NCBI RefSeq assembly: GCF_020382885.2
Contig: NC_058501.1
Location: 15,700,501-15,764,500 of the forward strand
Source: Scatophagus argus
Taxonomy: Eukaryota; Chordata; Actinopteri; Scatophagidae
DNA: 64,000 bases
Direction: 5' to 3'
Part shown: piece after piece, positions 1 through 17,420 of the stretch
Position numbering within the stretch: the stretch's first letter is position 1
How the letters are laid out: each line of letters begins with the position of its first letter
Made by a program: the position numbers and the translations under genes
The notes under the pieces: model-generated
Databases searched by the model: none
Told to the model about the DNA's origin: nothing
Seen by the model: the letters and a program-made list of their open reading frames with translations, nothing else

Positions 1-2753
<2,753 letters not shown>

Positions 2754-5520
2754 AGACAGCTCTGAGGACTAGGAGAGGACAAATATGGAGAGAAAACAGG
2801 GAGGAGGGGGAAGGTGGGGTGGCTGTTCTAGTCCTCTCATTTCAGACTAAAGGAGAGGAACAAGGAGGAAGGACGAAAAAGAAATGTGAGGTGATCCTCT
2901 GAAACTAGTGCTCCGTGAGGGAGGGACGAAGATGGGACCGTGAGGAGAAATAATAGGATTAAGATGGAGGGCCAGTATGAATGATGAGACATGTTAGAAA
3001 CTTTGGGGCCTTTTCCTTGACGAGGGAAGGAAAAGAAAAATGGAGATAAAATGGAGACTCTAAAAGGTGCGAGGGGGAGGAAGGATGTCAAGAGGGTGAG
3101 AAATGGAGGTAAAGAGGATGAGGAGAGGGAAGGAGAGAGGAGGAGAAATAACCAGGAATAATTATATGAACTCAGAGCTCCTAAATGGAATCCACTGCAA
3201 TTACTGAAGAAAGCCTTTTATTCCCCCTCTCCCAATCTCTCTCTCCCCTCATCAGGAATTAATGACCATGACTTTTTATCCTTATGATGTATTTTCTATC
3301 TGAATGCTAATTGTGTGTTAACGAGCATCCCTTTAACAGAAGGTTCGATCAATACGACCATGATATGAAAAAAAAAAAATAGTGGCATGCACCACACACA
3401 CACATACACACACATACAAAGAACTTATATCAACACACAATTAACGCAATACAAGTTAACACAGCACAAACACACAATCTTTTACAATGCAGGCCCTATT
3501 TACACTCACACAAAGAAATTCATGCAGTAGCCCACAAAATAATACTGAAGCCTATACTGCCAAGCACTCAATGCACTGTCAATCTTCACAGAGCACTGCC
3601 AAGCAATGTAGACGCACTGTAAAAAATGTTCATCCAAACGACTTATCTTTTGTGGGTGTGAGCTAATGCAGTAGTTTAGACTGACAATGCATAGTTGGGA
3701 CATTATTAACTACTCCGCTGGGAGAATCGCAACTGTTCACTGAACTCCGCAAACGACAGATCAAGTTGAAATAAGCCGGGTCGACACTGAGGGCTGCGAG
3801 CCATCATAACATTTGTGATGAGGAAGACAGTTGCGGATGATTAAATAACCCAACACAACTACAACAGGACTTCATTATGACATTTGTTGAATCACAGATT
3901 AATTTGAACTGATGTTTTAAGTGTATTTGTTTGTTTGCTTACTGAAACGAGACTTTAAAAGAGTTTGCTTTTGTTTAATTTCTGTGAATATTTCTTAGGA
4001 AATCCCCAGAAATTGACAATTTATAGTTGTATCAAGTGAATTCATATTTGGGTGAATAGATTAGCACACAGGCGTTTAAGAAACTGACATTTCAATTTGG
4101 TTGTCTGATGATATCACAACTATTTGTGAAGCACCGACTCTATAAGATCAGCCTTGCACAAAATTAATGCTCCACATTCAGTGAGTGTTCCCATTTTATG
4201 TGATTAAATTTACTGGAGGTGTGCTGCAGATAGTTAAAGCAACAGTCCAAATGTTATCCATCAATAATAAATGATTTGCTTATTCACTTACAGAGATGTG
4301 GCAAAAGTCAGTGGTGTCAGATTGACTGGGATGCTGTGTATCTATTGCTTTGCATTAATTCTCTGAAAAAACAAAAATACTTAGAATTACAAAAATATAG
4401 ATTTTTACATTAGTAATTTAATTGAATTAAAAACTCCAGCAATTAGCCTGTTTAGCTGTGTAATTATAAGTTGATATGATTAATATTTTTTCCGCAGTGT
4501 ACGGCTGTGTCTATGACCCTGAAGGGAAGAAGACCATACTTTCTGCCATTCTTTTTCAAGCTTGCAGTCCCAAAACAACGCACTGTTATCATGAATGTAT
4601 TCTGTGTAAAGAAATACACTCAAACACGCTTGTTCGATCACTTTTAAACTGCCATTCAGACACCCACACGCACGTACACACAGATATACACACACCTCGA
4701 CAACCAAAGTGCTCTCTCTTAAATGGACTTCAATAAGAGGCAGGGAACGCTGCTGTCACTGGGGACAAAAGATAACAGGAGGCGTTGCAGATATCTTGAC
4801 AATATTTCTGAGGGAATAACTGTGAAAATCTGGGCATGGACTTGTTACAGTGGTGTACGTGGACTGCTCTTCACTGCTTTAAGACAGATCAAGGTGGACT
4901 ACGGATGAACACAAGGGAACACAAATAAACCTTACAAAGGATAAATGGCCATGAGGGAGCAGCTGTTGAAATAAATAAAACATAGAAAGAGAGGCTAAGG
5001 TATATCTGAGAGGAATCATGATGGTGTGACGGGAGTAAAGACAAGCCTTTCCTTGCATTGGAGACAATATCAAAAACTGTCTTATAGCGACATGCTGTGG
5101 CCGGAATACTGAATTACATACGCTTGGAATATTGTATAGTATGCTGTTAACGAAATCTAGCTTTGTATTGCTTAGTCTTTTCTACCATTATAATTAAACG
5201 CAGTTATAGCTGATATCTAATATTACTAAACTATAGTATTCTTCTCATTCGTCATGACAATTATGATATATGTATTAACAATACGTTAAATAATTATGAA
5301 CAAGGAAAGTGCCGTTTGAGGTTGAAATTATTTTGTAATTTTATTTTATCAGAGAGAATTAATAAAGTATATATCTATAACATCATAGCCTCCATGTTTT
5401 CTATGTCTATGTTTTAATTTTTATATATATATATATTATTGTTATTAGTAGTAGTTGTGGTAGTATTTCATTCTTTTTTCCTGGGGCTTCCTAGTGCGCC
5501 GCTTTAGGAAAATAAAACAT
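2754..5520 (+). other. kcnn3: probable kcnn3 3' UTR
   Basis: No coding exon was recognised here. The first part is purine-rich (GAGGA-type runs, 2760-3150), and the rest is AT-rich single-copy-looking sequence. Polyadenylation signals AATAAA occur at 5361-5366 and 5511-5516. The extent of the UTR is inferred from these signals only. Confidence 0.4.
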
Positions 5521-8500
5521 TATTGAGCTTATTCACTTGGTACAGATTTAGCCAAGCTGTTGGCTGCAGTTTGGCTAAATCGTGTTTTGTTTGTTGGTTG
5601 GTTGGTTTATTGTATTTGTTTGTTTTTGTTTTTTATTTTTTATTTATTTTTATTTTTTTTTTTTGGGGGGGGGGGTATTTTGTTGTTCTTTTTGTTTGTT
5701 TTTTTACTTGCTACAATAATGTAACTTGTCGTTACTGCCCAGTTAAAATCTTGTTACAGACGACAAACCGCAAAACACTGTAACTATTGATGCTTTTAGC
5801 TAGCAAGCTAAATCTGAGTGGCATGCAGGTGAGTGTCTAAGAGCGGTCGGTTAGCCAAGGAGAGGTTATCAGAATCAGTAAAAATAAATAAATTGTAAAT
5901 AATAATAATAAGGTAAAATATATTTTTTCACGGGTCTCGGAAGTTAGAAACGTAGTCTACACACAGCAAAACAGAAACCGTCACAGCGAATTCAAACACT
6001 GCCTGTCGGTGCTTGTTAATAATATCAGTAGAAGTGGGATTAATAACTTGTGAATGTGTGTAAACATATTTTCAGCAGAGAGTGCACTCAAAGTAATTTA
6101 CTGAGTCTGTGTGTGCTTTTCTCTCTCTGCGTAACCAACAGGATATCATTCAGACCTGAGACAAACGTGTCTGGTTTTATTTCTGTTAAATGTGGGAACC
6201 AGTGTCACATTTTAATCTGGTTGATTACAGATGACTGTGTAAATACGGACAAAAAGAAATATGCTCAGTTTGTTTTCACGGCATTTTCATTAAGAACGAG
6301 CAAAATAATATGTGTTTTCACTGGAATAAAGTTGCATTTAGGGAAATGTCAAGGTAGTATCGAGCATGTGGTGGTTAGGAATGAGGTTGCAGAAAACCTC
6401 CTGCAACCTTTATGTGACACGTGAATCAATGCAGCAACAGTGAAAATGAATTACAATTAGCATATGAACTCTGATTAGGCTGTGCTGCTGCAGAGAATTA
6501 ATACTCAAATCAATTTAAATAACTGAAAACTGTGACATAAATAAGAAAAGAAAGCATACATATACAAGGGTATAATAGAAAGGCAAGAAAAGCCTTTTGG
6601 TGCTTGCACTGGCTGGTGTGCCTGCAGATTCATTTAGATCCTTCATAGCTAATAATGTCTGAAATGTCTGCGGGCAACAACCATTCAGGTCACTTGCTCA
6701 GTCCTACTGCAAGATGGTTTGTCCTATTTGCCAGATTTTCTGTAATTCAAATTGTGGTTGTGGTTTTTTTCTTGCAGTGAGAGATGCATTTTCAAACACA
6801 GTGTTGTTTGTTTTAGAATTAGCATGTTTGTCAGACATCCTCACTCTAGCTGACTGTAATCCTTTATTAGTTTTATAATCTTACCATTGCAGGCCCGGCA
6901 AAGTGTGGGTTTGGGGTAAAGTTGTAGCAGAGTGAATAATGCTCACAACGGGTAGGCAGCCATGGGAACAGGGTGAAAGTTATTTTCTCTTGTTTCTTGT
7001 CTTTTGTTCATTCATTCTTTTGTTCATTCTTGTCTTTTGTTCATTCAAACTGTTTTTGAGGTTTGTTCAGATTTTAGTAGAGTACATAATTTTGAAATGC
7101 TGTGACTACTACTGTCTATGTTCATAATCAGGGTAGTGAAGACATCACTTACTAATCTCACAGATCGATAATATTTGATTCAAGCCTTATCCCAGATTTG
7201 ACTGCACACTAATGTTCTCAGGGCTTATCATGTGTAAGTAAATTTACTTGAGCACGAACGCACTCACAGGATTCACACAATCTCCCCTTTACTGAGGAAA
7301 TTGAATTTCATTTTTCATAAAATGGGCATCATAAGAACCCGGCCAGTGGTGTGTGTCTAGCCCAGGGTGAAAATAAAACAGAGTAACAGGTGTGAAAGCC
7401 ATGCAGCCCGAGGCACTGCTCTGCCCAGGGCACAGCACATACCCAGATGCAATGAGCTTGTTATCTGTGTTATTTTCTGCCAGGCTCTTTAGCGGGTGTT
7501 CATCAGCTCTCTCGGGCTATGTGCATTGTCATGATTGTCATTTTAAGGCCAAGGTAATGTCCATAGCCTACTTTTTGAAAATCTCCTCTGCTTCTTCCTG
7601 TCTCTCTTGGCCTGTCTTTCAGCCTCAGTTTTTCTGGAAACCCATTTAGTCTTCCAGGATTGCAGTCTGAGCCGAGGATAACAAAGGACCCAGAGAAAAT
7701 GGAAATTGGGATATGTTTTTATTCATATGCTGGCAAGGCATAAGCTGAAATAATAAGAATATGACTGCAAGAACATCTTATTACTCAAGATCAATTTACG
7801 AAAAGCAAAAGCGAGACATGGCCAAACTATTAACACCAGAAAGAAGAGCTTTTAATAAATATAAATAATATGCATTAGTAGAAAGAGCCCACAGACAGGT
7901 TCAAAGACCTTTATTTTAATGCACACACTTAACATTAAAGCTGACCATTTGTGTGTGTGTGTGTGTGTGTATAAGTGTGCATATTTGGTCTTTAAAAAGT
8001 GGGTAGCTGTCATCATTACTTTCTTTTCCTTATTTGAGTTTTTATACTCTCTTTCCTTCTGATTCCCCAGATTTGGTCCTTGGTTTAAGGGGTAACCCAC
8101 AGAGCACCAACACCCAGACAGAGGTAACAACATCATCAGTGCGAACCAGGACACAGCAACACTGACAGATGTCCAGACAAGATGTGCCACACTGAACGTA
8201 TCACATCCCAGGATCTATCATAATCCTCAGCTGTTGCTCATTTTTGCTCTTTTTTGTTTCACAGAGACAAACTACAGCACAGAAATTAATTAAGTATTAA
8301 GCATTAAGTATAAACTCATATAAAGCATACAACACTTGACAGAAGTTTATTTTCTGTGAAGTTTGTCCAGACTTGGCTGACTCTGCTGAACTCCATGTGC
8401 CCCGCTGCTCTGTCTGCATGGTGGAGTGTAGCTGTCTCATTAAGTTTAAAAGCAGACACCGTAACCCCACACTCCTGTCTTGGCGATGATGTGTTTTTGT

Positions 8501-9343
8501 GCATGAGTGTGTGCACGTAGCTTTGTCTGTGTGAGAGATGGATACCGGAAGTCGACCACCTTTATCAACCTGCATGTACTGGTCCATGATCATGTGGTAC
8601 ACCTGTCAACTATAATGTCATCAACATAACAACGGGCCCAAATGCCACCAGGCACATTCACCGGGAGGAGGTTCCCATCGCAACGGGATCTGTTTACTTT
8701 AATGTGCTGACTGTAGAGATGAAAATGTGCTGGAAGCTTCCATCAACGAAACACATTATGTTGTGGATGTGTAGCTCTTCTGCACTGTTTCAGGTGGACA
8801 GCACACACACATAACATGGCAGCAAGCACACACACATATACAAACACTTGTACTATTGCAAACACTCTCATCCTTTTCATGGCAATAAAAGCATTTTGAT
8901 GACTCCACCAGTCACACTTCACCAGGAAGTGAAGATCTATGTAGCCCTTATTCCCATGCCTTATGTCCTGGTGTTTCCTTGGCAACCAGAGGGACAGACC
9001 TACCAACACATACAAGTCTGCAGTGTGTATTTATGTATGTTTGATTAAAGGGATTAGAGACAATATTGAATTCAAAAAGATTATATTTGCTTGTGTTTGC
9101 TAATGCAGGTAGAACTGGTCAGAGAGTGATACTGGTGTTGCTGTGGTGAACACGGAAGGAGAAATAAGTGGGAAAGAGACTGTGATTCACATAGTGGATA
9201 CACATAACCCTCTCCACACCACCACAAGATGGGTGAATGCGCACACACACTCACACACACACAAACTGTAGAAAACAAACAAAAGTATTGAGTCGCCTTT
9301 TGCGTCATGGGGACACTTGCCCTGTTTCTCCATCCCCCTAGTC
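5521..9343. other. intergenic sequence, no gene seen
   Basis: AT-rich sequence with short open frames only. It contains a homopolymer block (T run followed by G run, about 5644-5675), small AT-rich tracts, and a GT run near 7951-7970. No exon with a recognisable protein or good splice context was found. Confidence 0.6.
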
Positions 9344-9631
9344 CATAATGGAAGAAATATTCAAATCCTTTAGTAAAGTAAAAGTACCAGTTATGTAAAG
9401 GTACTCACAAAAAATGCTACATCACAAGGGAACGTCCTGAATGAAAGTACAGAAGTATTAGCAGCAAAATGTACTTAAAGTGTCAATGTGAAAGTACTTA
9501 TTTCACCCCGGTAAGTGATATATTATTATATTTAAGTGTAAAATAAAAATACTCAAGTAAAGTACAAGTACCGCAAAATTCCACTTAAGTACCGTTTTTA
9601 AGAAAATGTTATTATTTACTTTCCACCACTG
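9344..9631 (-). mobile_element. non-autonomous hAT-like element (teleost CAGTGGTGG family)
   Basis: Read on the minus strand, this begins CAGTGGTGGAAAGTAA and contains repeated AAGTACTT/AGTAAAAGTAC units. The far end is a degenerate copy of the same terminus (CATAATGGAAGAA). This pattern matches, from memory, a very common short hAT-derived family in teleosts. It has no coding capacity. A target-site duplication is not visible, so the copy is old. Confidence 0.7.
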
Positions 9632-10236
9632 ATTTTTGTAACCCTGTCAGTCCACATTTCTCTACCAGAAGCCCTCAGATGTTCTCTGGCCTTTGCCTTC
9701 TGATCCTGCTCCTCCTTCCATATCTGTTCATCATTCAGTCCCTGTGTAGATCTGTAGACCTGTGTGTGATCTGCTTTCTGAGTAAAGTGCCATTAATTCA
9801 CACCTTCTCTGCCTTTGTGTTTCCAGGACAAAGAGGAAAGAGGACTGTAAGAGTTAGGTCCTCTTCCCTGATCTTCTGTATGTGAACCGTGATACAGTGG
9901 CTATTCAGCTTTCACACTTCCTCTTAGTTATATATCTTTCTTCTCTCCTCTGTCCAGTTGTTGGTGATGTGTTGTCTCGAGTCTCATTGTCTCATTCGAG
10001 TACTTTTCTGTACCTCAGAGTTTTACCGTCTTGCATAAGTGATACGGTATGTCTATGAGCACTCACACATGTCAGTGGGTATCCAGTCTTCTACTCAGCT
10101 AAGTCAAAGAGTTGTTACTGTCCCTCAGTATCCCTCACCTCCTTACTGCCAGCTCATCCTTTTATAAACACCTGCATAGACATTTTCATTTAATGGAGCT
10201 GGATGCACATAATAAATGGGTCAGTGGTTGTAAATG

Positions 10237-10276
10237 GAAATCATATTCCCATAACTGGTTATGGGAATATGATTTC
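10237..10276. repeat. perfect 19-bp inverted repeat with 2-nt spacer
   Basis: The arms are GAAATCATATTCCCATAAC (10237-10255) and its exact reverse complement (10258-10276), separated by TG. The loop is too short for a typical pre-miRNA hairpin. Confidence 0.95.
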
Positions 10277-13200
10277 TCCCCTTTCTGTCAACTCTTCTCA
10301 GTCTAAGTCCATTGGAGACTTGATTGGATTAGTTCTCTAACACATACACAATAATGAAAGTAATGTTGACTTTCCATTAGGGATATAATGCATGTGTTTG
10401 TTGTTATGACAGATCACATTACAGCCTGTTAAATGTCTACCTGATCCATTACTGCCTTAGTTTGGTGTGCAGTCAGCTTCCTGGACATTAAAATCTAACA
10501 CACCCTGACCGTGTGGCGGACACATTTTTTTTTGTTTAATCCATAAATGTTTTATGTAGCTTTAACACAAAGAAGGTTGGCCAGCACCTACACAGGAATT
10601 TCTACAGTAAAGGGGACTGCTCATATATTTTTCCTGCTATTTAACAAAAGAGCTGATCATTGGAAAACCCGATAGAACTGGTGAAGTGCCACTCATGTGG
10701 TCCCTAGAGAGCTGGCTGTTGTACGAGAGTAAATTCATTGTTCTTTTTCCATAAAGCATGAAAGATTATTTTGTTGTTGTTGTTGTTTACACTGTCAGCT
10801 CCATACTCTGCATGTGTAAGAGTTTGTAGATCTTGTTGATCATGGTTCAGGTTCCTGTGCAGGTAGAATTAGTAGGTTTCCAGGACATACCCTTGTCACC
10901 ATCACAACAGAAGTGGACCAGTACAATATTAGCTCCATGGCAACACTGACCGCCCACACTCTCCTCAGGCAGTGTGCAGGGGACACGGCTGTATGTGTGT
11001 GTGACAGAAGGAGAAGGAGTAAAAGAGCAGAGGTTGTTAATTGACCTATTTTTCAGACTGTTCAGTTGAATCTGGACGAAGGGAGAGATGATGGGGTTTT
11101 TAATGATGCCGCTGGGGAGTTGTGCTTTGCTTCCTCCCCTGATAGGACTATCACTTCCTCTCTTACCTGCAACTCCTCTGCATAATATACTCACAGTGAG
11201 GGCCCACTCATACTCTGTGTGAAACATCAACGTGGTCTCTGTGACATCATCCACAGGTTCCTGAAGAGCCATTGTGAAGTTCAGTGTGGGTGCTAACTTA
11301 AATTGTTGAGCTACTGGCCATAATCATAAAAAATCCAACACTGAGGGATTAAACATAAATGACCGACAATTAGTCATAAATCAGTTTGCTGATGCTTTTT
11401 CTAAGAAACAAAGAAGAGTTATTCCCTCAAGCTTCCAGTCTACATTTGAACATTGACAAATGTGAACTTACGACCGTCCACAGCTGCTTTTATATTCGCT
11501 TTTATATTTTATACCTGTTTAAAAAATACTGTCTTATTTAAGAATGTAGATAACTAAAATCTCAGACACTAATGGAAAAAGCAATATCTATAATACTGTT
11601 GAATTATGTCATTAAAAAAATCCAAACACTTAAGAACTGACTTCAAAGAGACAAAAAATAAAAGCCACTACATCAAAAAAGAAGATTTGCCTTTGGGTCT
11701 TGCATAATTTGCATGAGTTTGATCGTGGAATCATTTGTGATGATGGTTCTTCCATTTATTCGCTAGCTAGAATGCCTTATTGTGCATTTGTTATAAGAGA
11801 GCAAGCATTAGGAGGCAGTGAGGATGTATCTCTGTGTGTTTGTGTTCAGTTCAGCCTCTGACTGAATTCACCAATCACCAGAGACAGTGGTTCTTTCTGT
11901 TGTCCTCTAGTGTCATTTCCTCATTTGTCTCTTTAATTTCTCTGTATGTTTAGATTGTACTTTTGCCTTCCATTCAGCAGTCAAATAGGAATGAATTACA
12001 GTACATTACTGTGGATTTTTGGCACCACTGAGGTTTAAGAACGATGGTAAATCCACCTTTTAATCCCAACAGTTAAAACTCTGTGCTCTCTGCTCAGTGG
12101 TAAACAGCCATGTGTCAGTGCAGAATCAGGTGACTGTGGGTGTTTATTCCTCCAAAAGCCCTATGCTCTGACAGTGGTTCTGTCCTCCTCCTCCTCGTGT
12201 GAGCTATGCCCTTCACTCTTGTATGTTAGAACAAATAAATACACAGCAAGCCATTTTATTTGACTAATATTTCCATGCACTGGGAAAAGTTGCAAAACTG
12301 GACATCGTAATATGAGGATATACAATGCATTTAGAGCCAGTCTTAAGTCATTTGAGATTTTTTTGCACTAGCTTCATTTTTCAGTCCCAGAGGATGTTGT
12401 TTGGGCTGGGTGCCACAATTCCCTGTTCATGCTTTCATTTTCTCTCTTACTGTGCGGCTTTTTTCTCTTTCCTTTTTAGTTTTCTCTTTCTGAGGCAGTG
12501 ACCTCTGTCAGAGCATCACACCTCATTCTATATGAGGCAGGCCACACATCGTGGCCTCTGGTCCATTGGAGGAGGATGTAGACAGACTTGAGGTGGGGGC
12601 AGTCAGCCAATTAGAGCCTAGGAATGGTCGGCAATGTGCCAGCAGTGTTACTCTTCTGGCCCCCAGCATCCAGGTGGGACTCTGGTATTTGGTTCAAGTG
12701 AAATGAGATATTTTTAGTATCTCACCTCCTCTATGGAGTTGTCTCTTGATATCAGTACTCTGGGTGGATCATTATATTCACTTTGTGCATGATTGCCTGT
12801 TCAGTAGTTGGTGTTTGTCAGTACGAACTCTTCAGGCCCATAACCATCAGACATCAATATGAGGCGAACCACCATCACCACCACCACCCCTTCTCATCCT
12901 CCTCCTCTTCCTCCATCCGGTCCAAAGCCTACCCTCAGTCCCATTACCCCATAAGCACAGCAAGTTTCTAAATTCAGTTTTCTTTCTCTCTTGCCTCCCT
13001 AGCTACTAGCGCTGTAGCTTCTTCTTATCACACTTGTGCACTCATAGACAGATGCTGAGAGTCGGGTGCACACAGGTGCACACGTACACACACATACACA
13101 GAGAGGATTACATTAGAATTTCATATTCATTTGAGCTCTGGGCTTTTACCCACCTCCCTCTCTCTACCTCCTTCCATCCCTCCCCAGTTACTTGCTTGAA

Positions 13201-16161
13201 AAGTGATGTTGGTTTCCACAGCAACCGTCAGTGTCTGCATCAGGGAGGACTTTCCTTGCACAGACTAGAAAGGATGTCGAGCGAGGGGAGTCACAAACAC
13301 ACACACACACACTTACATGCATGCATTTGTGAGACTGTTGATTAGCAATCAGCATGTGCTTCATGCTGACTGTTTATTTTTAATGAGCTCAGAGAAAGCT
13401 GTTGATTGAGGGATTCCAACAGGAATAGGCTTGAGTATGTTACAAATTGGACATTCAAGTCAAATCAATTTTGTGGGACATGATGGAATGTGGAAAAAAA
13501 ATGTTATGATCTAAACATTTCATAATTTATTTTACTTTAATACCGCACTGGTGTACCAACAGCAATAGCAGTCATTGCTGTCGGTTCTGGATAATAATTA
13601 GGTTTGTAGAGATTTACTCAGCAGTATTGATCTATAGTGCCACACAGTTTCACGTTGTTTTTAAAGATGAATACATACACACATAGAGTATACCTCACAG
13701 AGTATATTACTGTCCCTGCTCGATGTCCCTTATTTTATAATTTTGCACAATTACCAGTATGACTGTGACTGTTCTCTGTTTAGTGTGAGGCGGGATTTTT
13801 TTATGTTTGCATCTTTCCCCGTGTGCTGCTGTGGTGCTCTCTCACTTTCCAGAGGAGTGTAGGTCAGATGGACAGGAGACTATAAATTGCCTATGGTGAC
13901 TGTGTTGTCTGCCTACTGTCAAATGCATGCACAGATAGATCCACAATCGCTATGATCCTGAGTAGGAATGAATTGGTAAAGCCAATGGACCAATGAACAG
14001 ATGAATGAATGGAGCTAAATAGAACTTTCGTTTCTGCTGTGTACCGTAATAAACTGCAGCACGGGAACCAGTGCCAGTATTTTCTGTGTACTCTTTGAAA
14101 CATATCCTGTAGAAATTATTGTTCAAAAACTTTTTTTGTGTAAACTACCAGTTGAAATGTGTATGAGTACACTAACCAAACTCATTTTTCTGACAGCAGA
14201 ACTTTTCTGACAGGGGAAATAATCCATTTGTGCAAACACACTCACTAACAACTTGGCTAACCAAAGCAACTGAGTGGCATCTGGGTAGTGATTATATATT
14301 TACACTTTCCGAGTCTCTCTCTCTCCCGTGCAAAGTATTGACAGCAATCCTAACACATTATCTGTCTCTTCCATTAGGACGAGGCTGCATTTAGCCAACA
14401 TGAAGCAGTGTGCTCAAACATTCTCAGTAAGTTAAAACAGCCTGTGTTTACATCTTCTCCCTGCCACCCTGTTTTTCTCTGTCCAACCCTGTCTCTCTAT
14501 CATTTACTCACTGCTTTACTAAATCATCTGAATAAATATGGTATTTTTGTATTTTTTACCACAGGAAAAAACCCCAGAAGGAAGGATTTTTTTTTCCTAT
14601 GCCTATTCTCCCCATCCCTATGAAGCTTCCTGCTCTCTCTTCTCCCCTGTGTGAAGTAGGAAGGGTGTGGAGCTGCAGCTAACAGCATTGGACCAAAAGA
14701 GGATGCAGTTCTCTTACCTCTCAATGACTTCCCAGATTCCTCATCATTTCCCTAAACATTCTTTTGCACAGGGTGCTGGCAGACACACTCACAGCACACA
14801 CACTATTTAAGCTACATGGTCAGAATAATTAATGCAGAAAATTATCACAGACACAGGAATGATTAATTTCAAGCTGTGACAAACTGACGTGACTGATTGT
14901 TTTTTCCATGTTGCCAGGCTTTTAATATTCATGACCATTCAGGGGTGGTATCCATCACAGTGACCCTCATTCGTGCAGAGGCGTGTATGCGTGTGTGTGT
15001 GTGCATGTAATATGAATATATTTGCAAGGAACAGTCTGTGTGTGTCTTTAAGGATACTTTTAGAAATTTCTCAGCTTTGCAACTGTAGAGCTAAGGGATC
15101 CCTATACTGTACTCCCTCTGTGAGATGGTGGAAGATGTGCAGCAATGCAGACCCACGCTAAACCTTTACAACAGCCCTGATGTAACACACAAGGGATACA
15201 CACTTACACTGATATTTCATCATATTTAGCACCTAGACACAGTAGATGAAATACATGTCCAAGGAAAATATCTTTCTTCTGCTGTCTGTCTTTCCTTCAG
15301 GCTCTCTCTGTGTAGCACAATCTGACTCTAATAGTCAGTTTAAACTGATTTTAATGTTTCATGCTGCATAAAAACTACTTTTGCAGTTGGACACTGTTTA
15401 CCGCCGTTTAGGGCAAACGGGATCCTGACACACAGCAACAACAGTTCAGGATAATCGGGAGTGAGAAAAATGGGGAGATAATGCAAATGGCCCTGCTGGT
15501 TATGCTGCAGATCAACTGGAGTTGTCAAAGCCATTACCAGTATGGTAAACAATTAAACTGTGAGTGGCCAGCAAATGTTTTTACAATCCAATTACCACCT
15601 GCATTTTCAAATTAAGAATTATGTTCTTAATTCAATTTTCAATTGTTTTTAATCCGAATACCAACAGATGCAATATGCGTAAGTGTTTGTGTGTTGGTAT
15701 GTTTGTTCTTGTGTAAGGCATAATGGCAAAACAGTAGTGAGTTGGAACACACAATAAGCATCTGCTGAAGTGTCCTTGACACTCACTCTCTACCTGGAGT
15801 GGCTTTCAGCAGGGGAGGGAAAAAGTTTTCTGAAAGGATTAAATAAAGGCTAGCAATGCTAAATACATTTACCAAGAAATTAAGAGTCTATCTGTAATGA
15901 CCACTACGTGTTGTTGTCTTGTGTAGCAGAGATGTCATCTGCCCTGTGCGACTTGCTCTGTGTCACTGTGGACACCCAGGGGGAGTTCTGACAAGTGGCC
16001 CAGACAGTAGCTCTGCTCTGCTGGAGGTCGTTGCCATGGACACATGAGGGGTCAGCCAGACTCTGCTCATCAGTGTTCAGTTCAGTTAATTGTGCACGGG
16101 CTGCTTATGATGTGTAATGGCTCTGTCCTTGGCAAAGGAGGAACTCGAATAAACAAAATGC

Positions 16162-16162
16162 T

Positions 16163-16208
<46 letters not shown>
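16162..16208. repeat. (TG)n microsatellite
   Basis: Long TG run, interrupted only near its start by one TA unit. Confidence 0.95.
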
Positions 16209-16209
<1 letters not shown>

Positions 16210-16339
16210 GAAATCAAGGTCTCTCCAGTGCGCTTTGAGCTTCTGTTCAGAGTTTCATCCCTGTGTAGTGTGGGAGGGCCGGGTCAGCTTGTCTTCCTTT
16301 TGTCAGAGGGTGTTCTATGACAACCTTGGACAACAGTTT

Positions 16340-16355
16340 CACACACACACACACA

Positions 16356-16398
<43 letters not shown>
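16340..16398. repeat. compound (CA)n(CT)n microsatellite
   Basis: Eight CA units run directly into about twenty CT units. Confidence 0.95.
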
Positions 16399-16402
<4 letters not shown>

Positions 16403-17040
16403 CCACAACTTCTCCTGTACTCTTTTGGAATGTCTTCACAGTTTCTCTTACCTTTCTCTCCAGTCATCTATCGTATCACTTTTTTGTTCTACAACTTTCG
16501 TTTTGCCGGATTTAAAGCCTGGATGAGAATGCAAACTGCTCAGATCAATACTGTAAAAAATTAATCTAACCTTGTCTGTGAATGATGTCTCTGCCCTTCG
16601 CTATCGATCCTCGTGTCCTATCCTCCTCTCTGCCTCCCACCCAGTGATGACCTGGCACAGATGACAGATTTTGACAGCCAGTTTTTGGTGTTCAGGCTTT
16701 GTGTGCACGATGATGAGTTTCAGCAGCATCAATGGATCCCATCAACACCTCCGTCAGTGACTACACTCCTCTTTCAGCAATCCTTGTCACTCTGTATCTG
16801 TTCTGACAGCCGCTGTGCTAAAGGAACTACCAAACAACTCAGATCAGATGAGTGTTGTAGGGCAACCCTAAAGCGTCTTGGGACAGCGATGTGCTACTCC
16901 AGTGCTGCTCCAGAACATCAAGTAATCTTCTAAAGTTTTCTCAAGGCCAGTAGCTAGATGTACATTAAAATCTTAGAGTCAATATGTATATATATAATGT
17001 GGTACAATCCAAAATCTCAAGTACTGTATTCAAGTAAGTC

Positions 17041-17230
17041 AAAGTCAAAGTCATCTTTATTGTCAGTACCATATGTACCAGACATACATAGGAATTCAAA
17101 TTGCATTGTTCTGTAAGGCCCAAGGTGCAACAAATAAAAAGGTAACAGAAATGTGAATATTTTTAAAGAGCATAAGAGGGCTAAGAAAGAATAAATAATT
17201 TAAAAAAAACAATAACAACAAGTAAGGCTC
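17041..17230. repeat. teleost interspersed repeat, unclassified
   Basis: The stretch begins AAGTCAAAGTCATCTTTATT, followed by an imperfect CAGACATACATAGGAATT-type stretch. I remember this as a very common interspersed repeat in fish. Its superfamily is uncertain. Confidence 0.55.
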
Positions 17231-17309
17231 ATAGCAGCATACTGGTTGTGGTGATAATAAAGTGCAGTGCAGTTCAGTTCTCCATAGGTAGCTGGTGCGG
17301 CTCAGAGTT

Positions 17310-17420
17310 TTGAAGTAGTTGTGCTTTACTTGAGCATTCCCACTTTCTGGGACTTTATATTTCCACTCCACACTGTTTTAGAGGCCAATATTGTACTTTT
17401 ATGCTCCACATCAGAGCCAA
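17310..17420 (+). mobile_element. fragment of hAT-like CAGTGGTGG family
   Basis: A diverged internal piece with the GCTTTACTTGAGCATT and GTACTTTTATGCTCCAC motifs of the same family seen at 9344-9631. Neither terminus is preserved. Confidence 0.5.

Larger units (their letters stand above)
9632..17040. other. gene-poor intergenic sequence
   Basis: No recognisable coding exon was found. It holds a 19-bp perfect inverted repeat at 10237-10276, short CA tracts near 13070-13100 and 13293-13312, and the large TG and CA/CT microsatellites at 16.2-16.4 kb. A few segments have splice-like edges (for example 14378-14426), but the encoded peptides match nothing I know. Confidence 0.55.

Noticed and set aside
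14378-14426. 48-base exon with TTAG acceptor and GTAAGT donor
   Set aside because: The splice edges are good but the 16-residue peptide is too short to assign and no partner exon with matching phase was found nearby.
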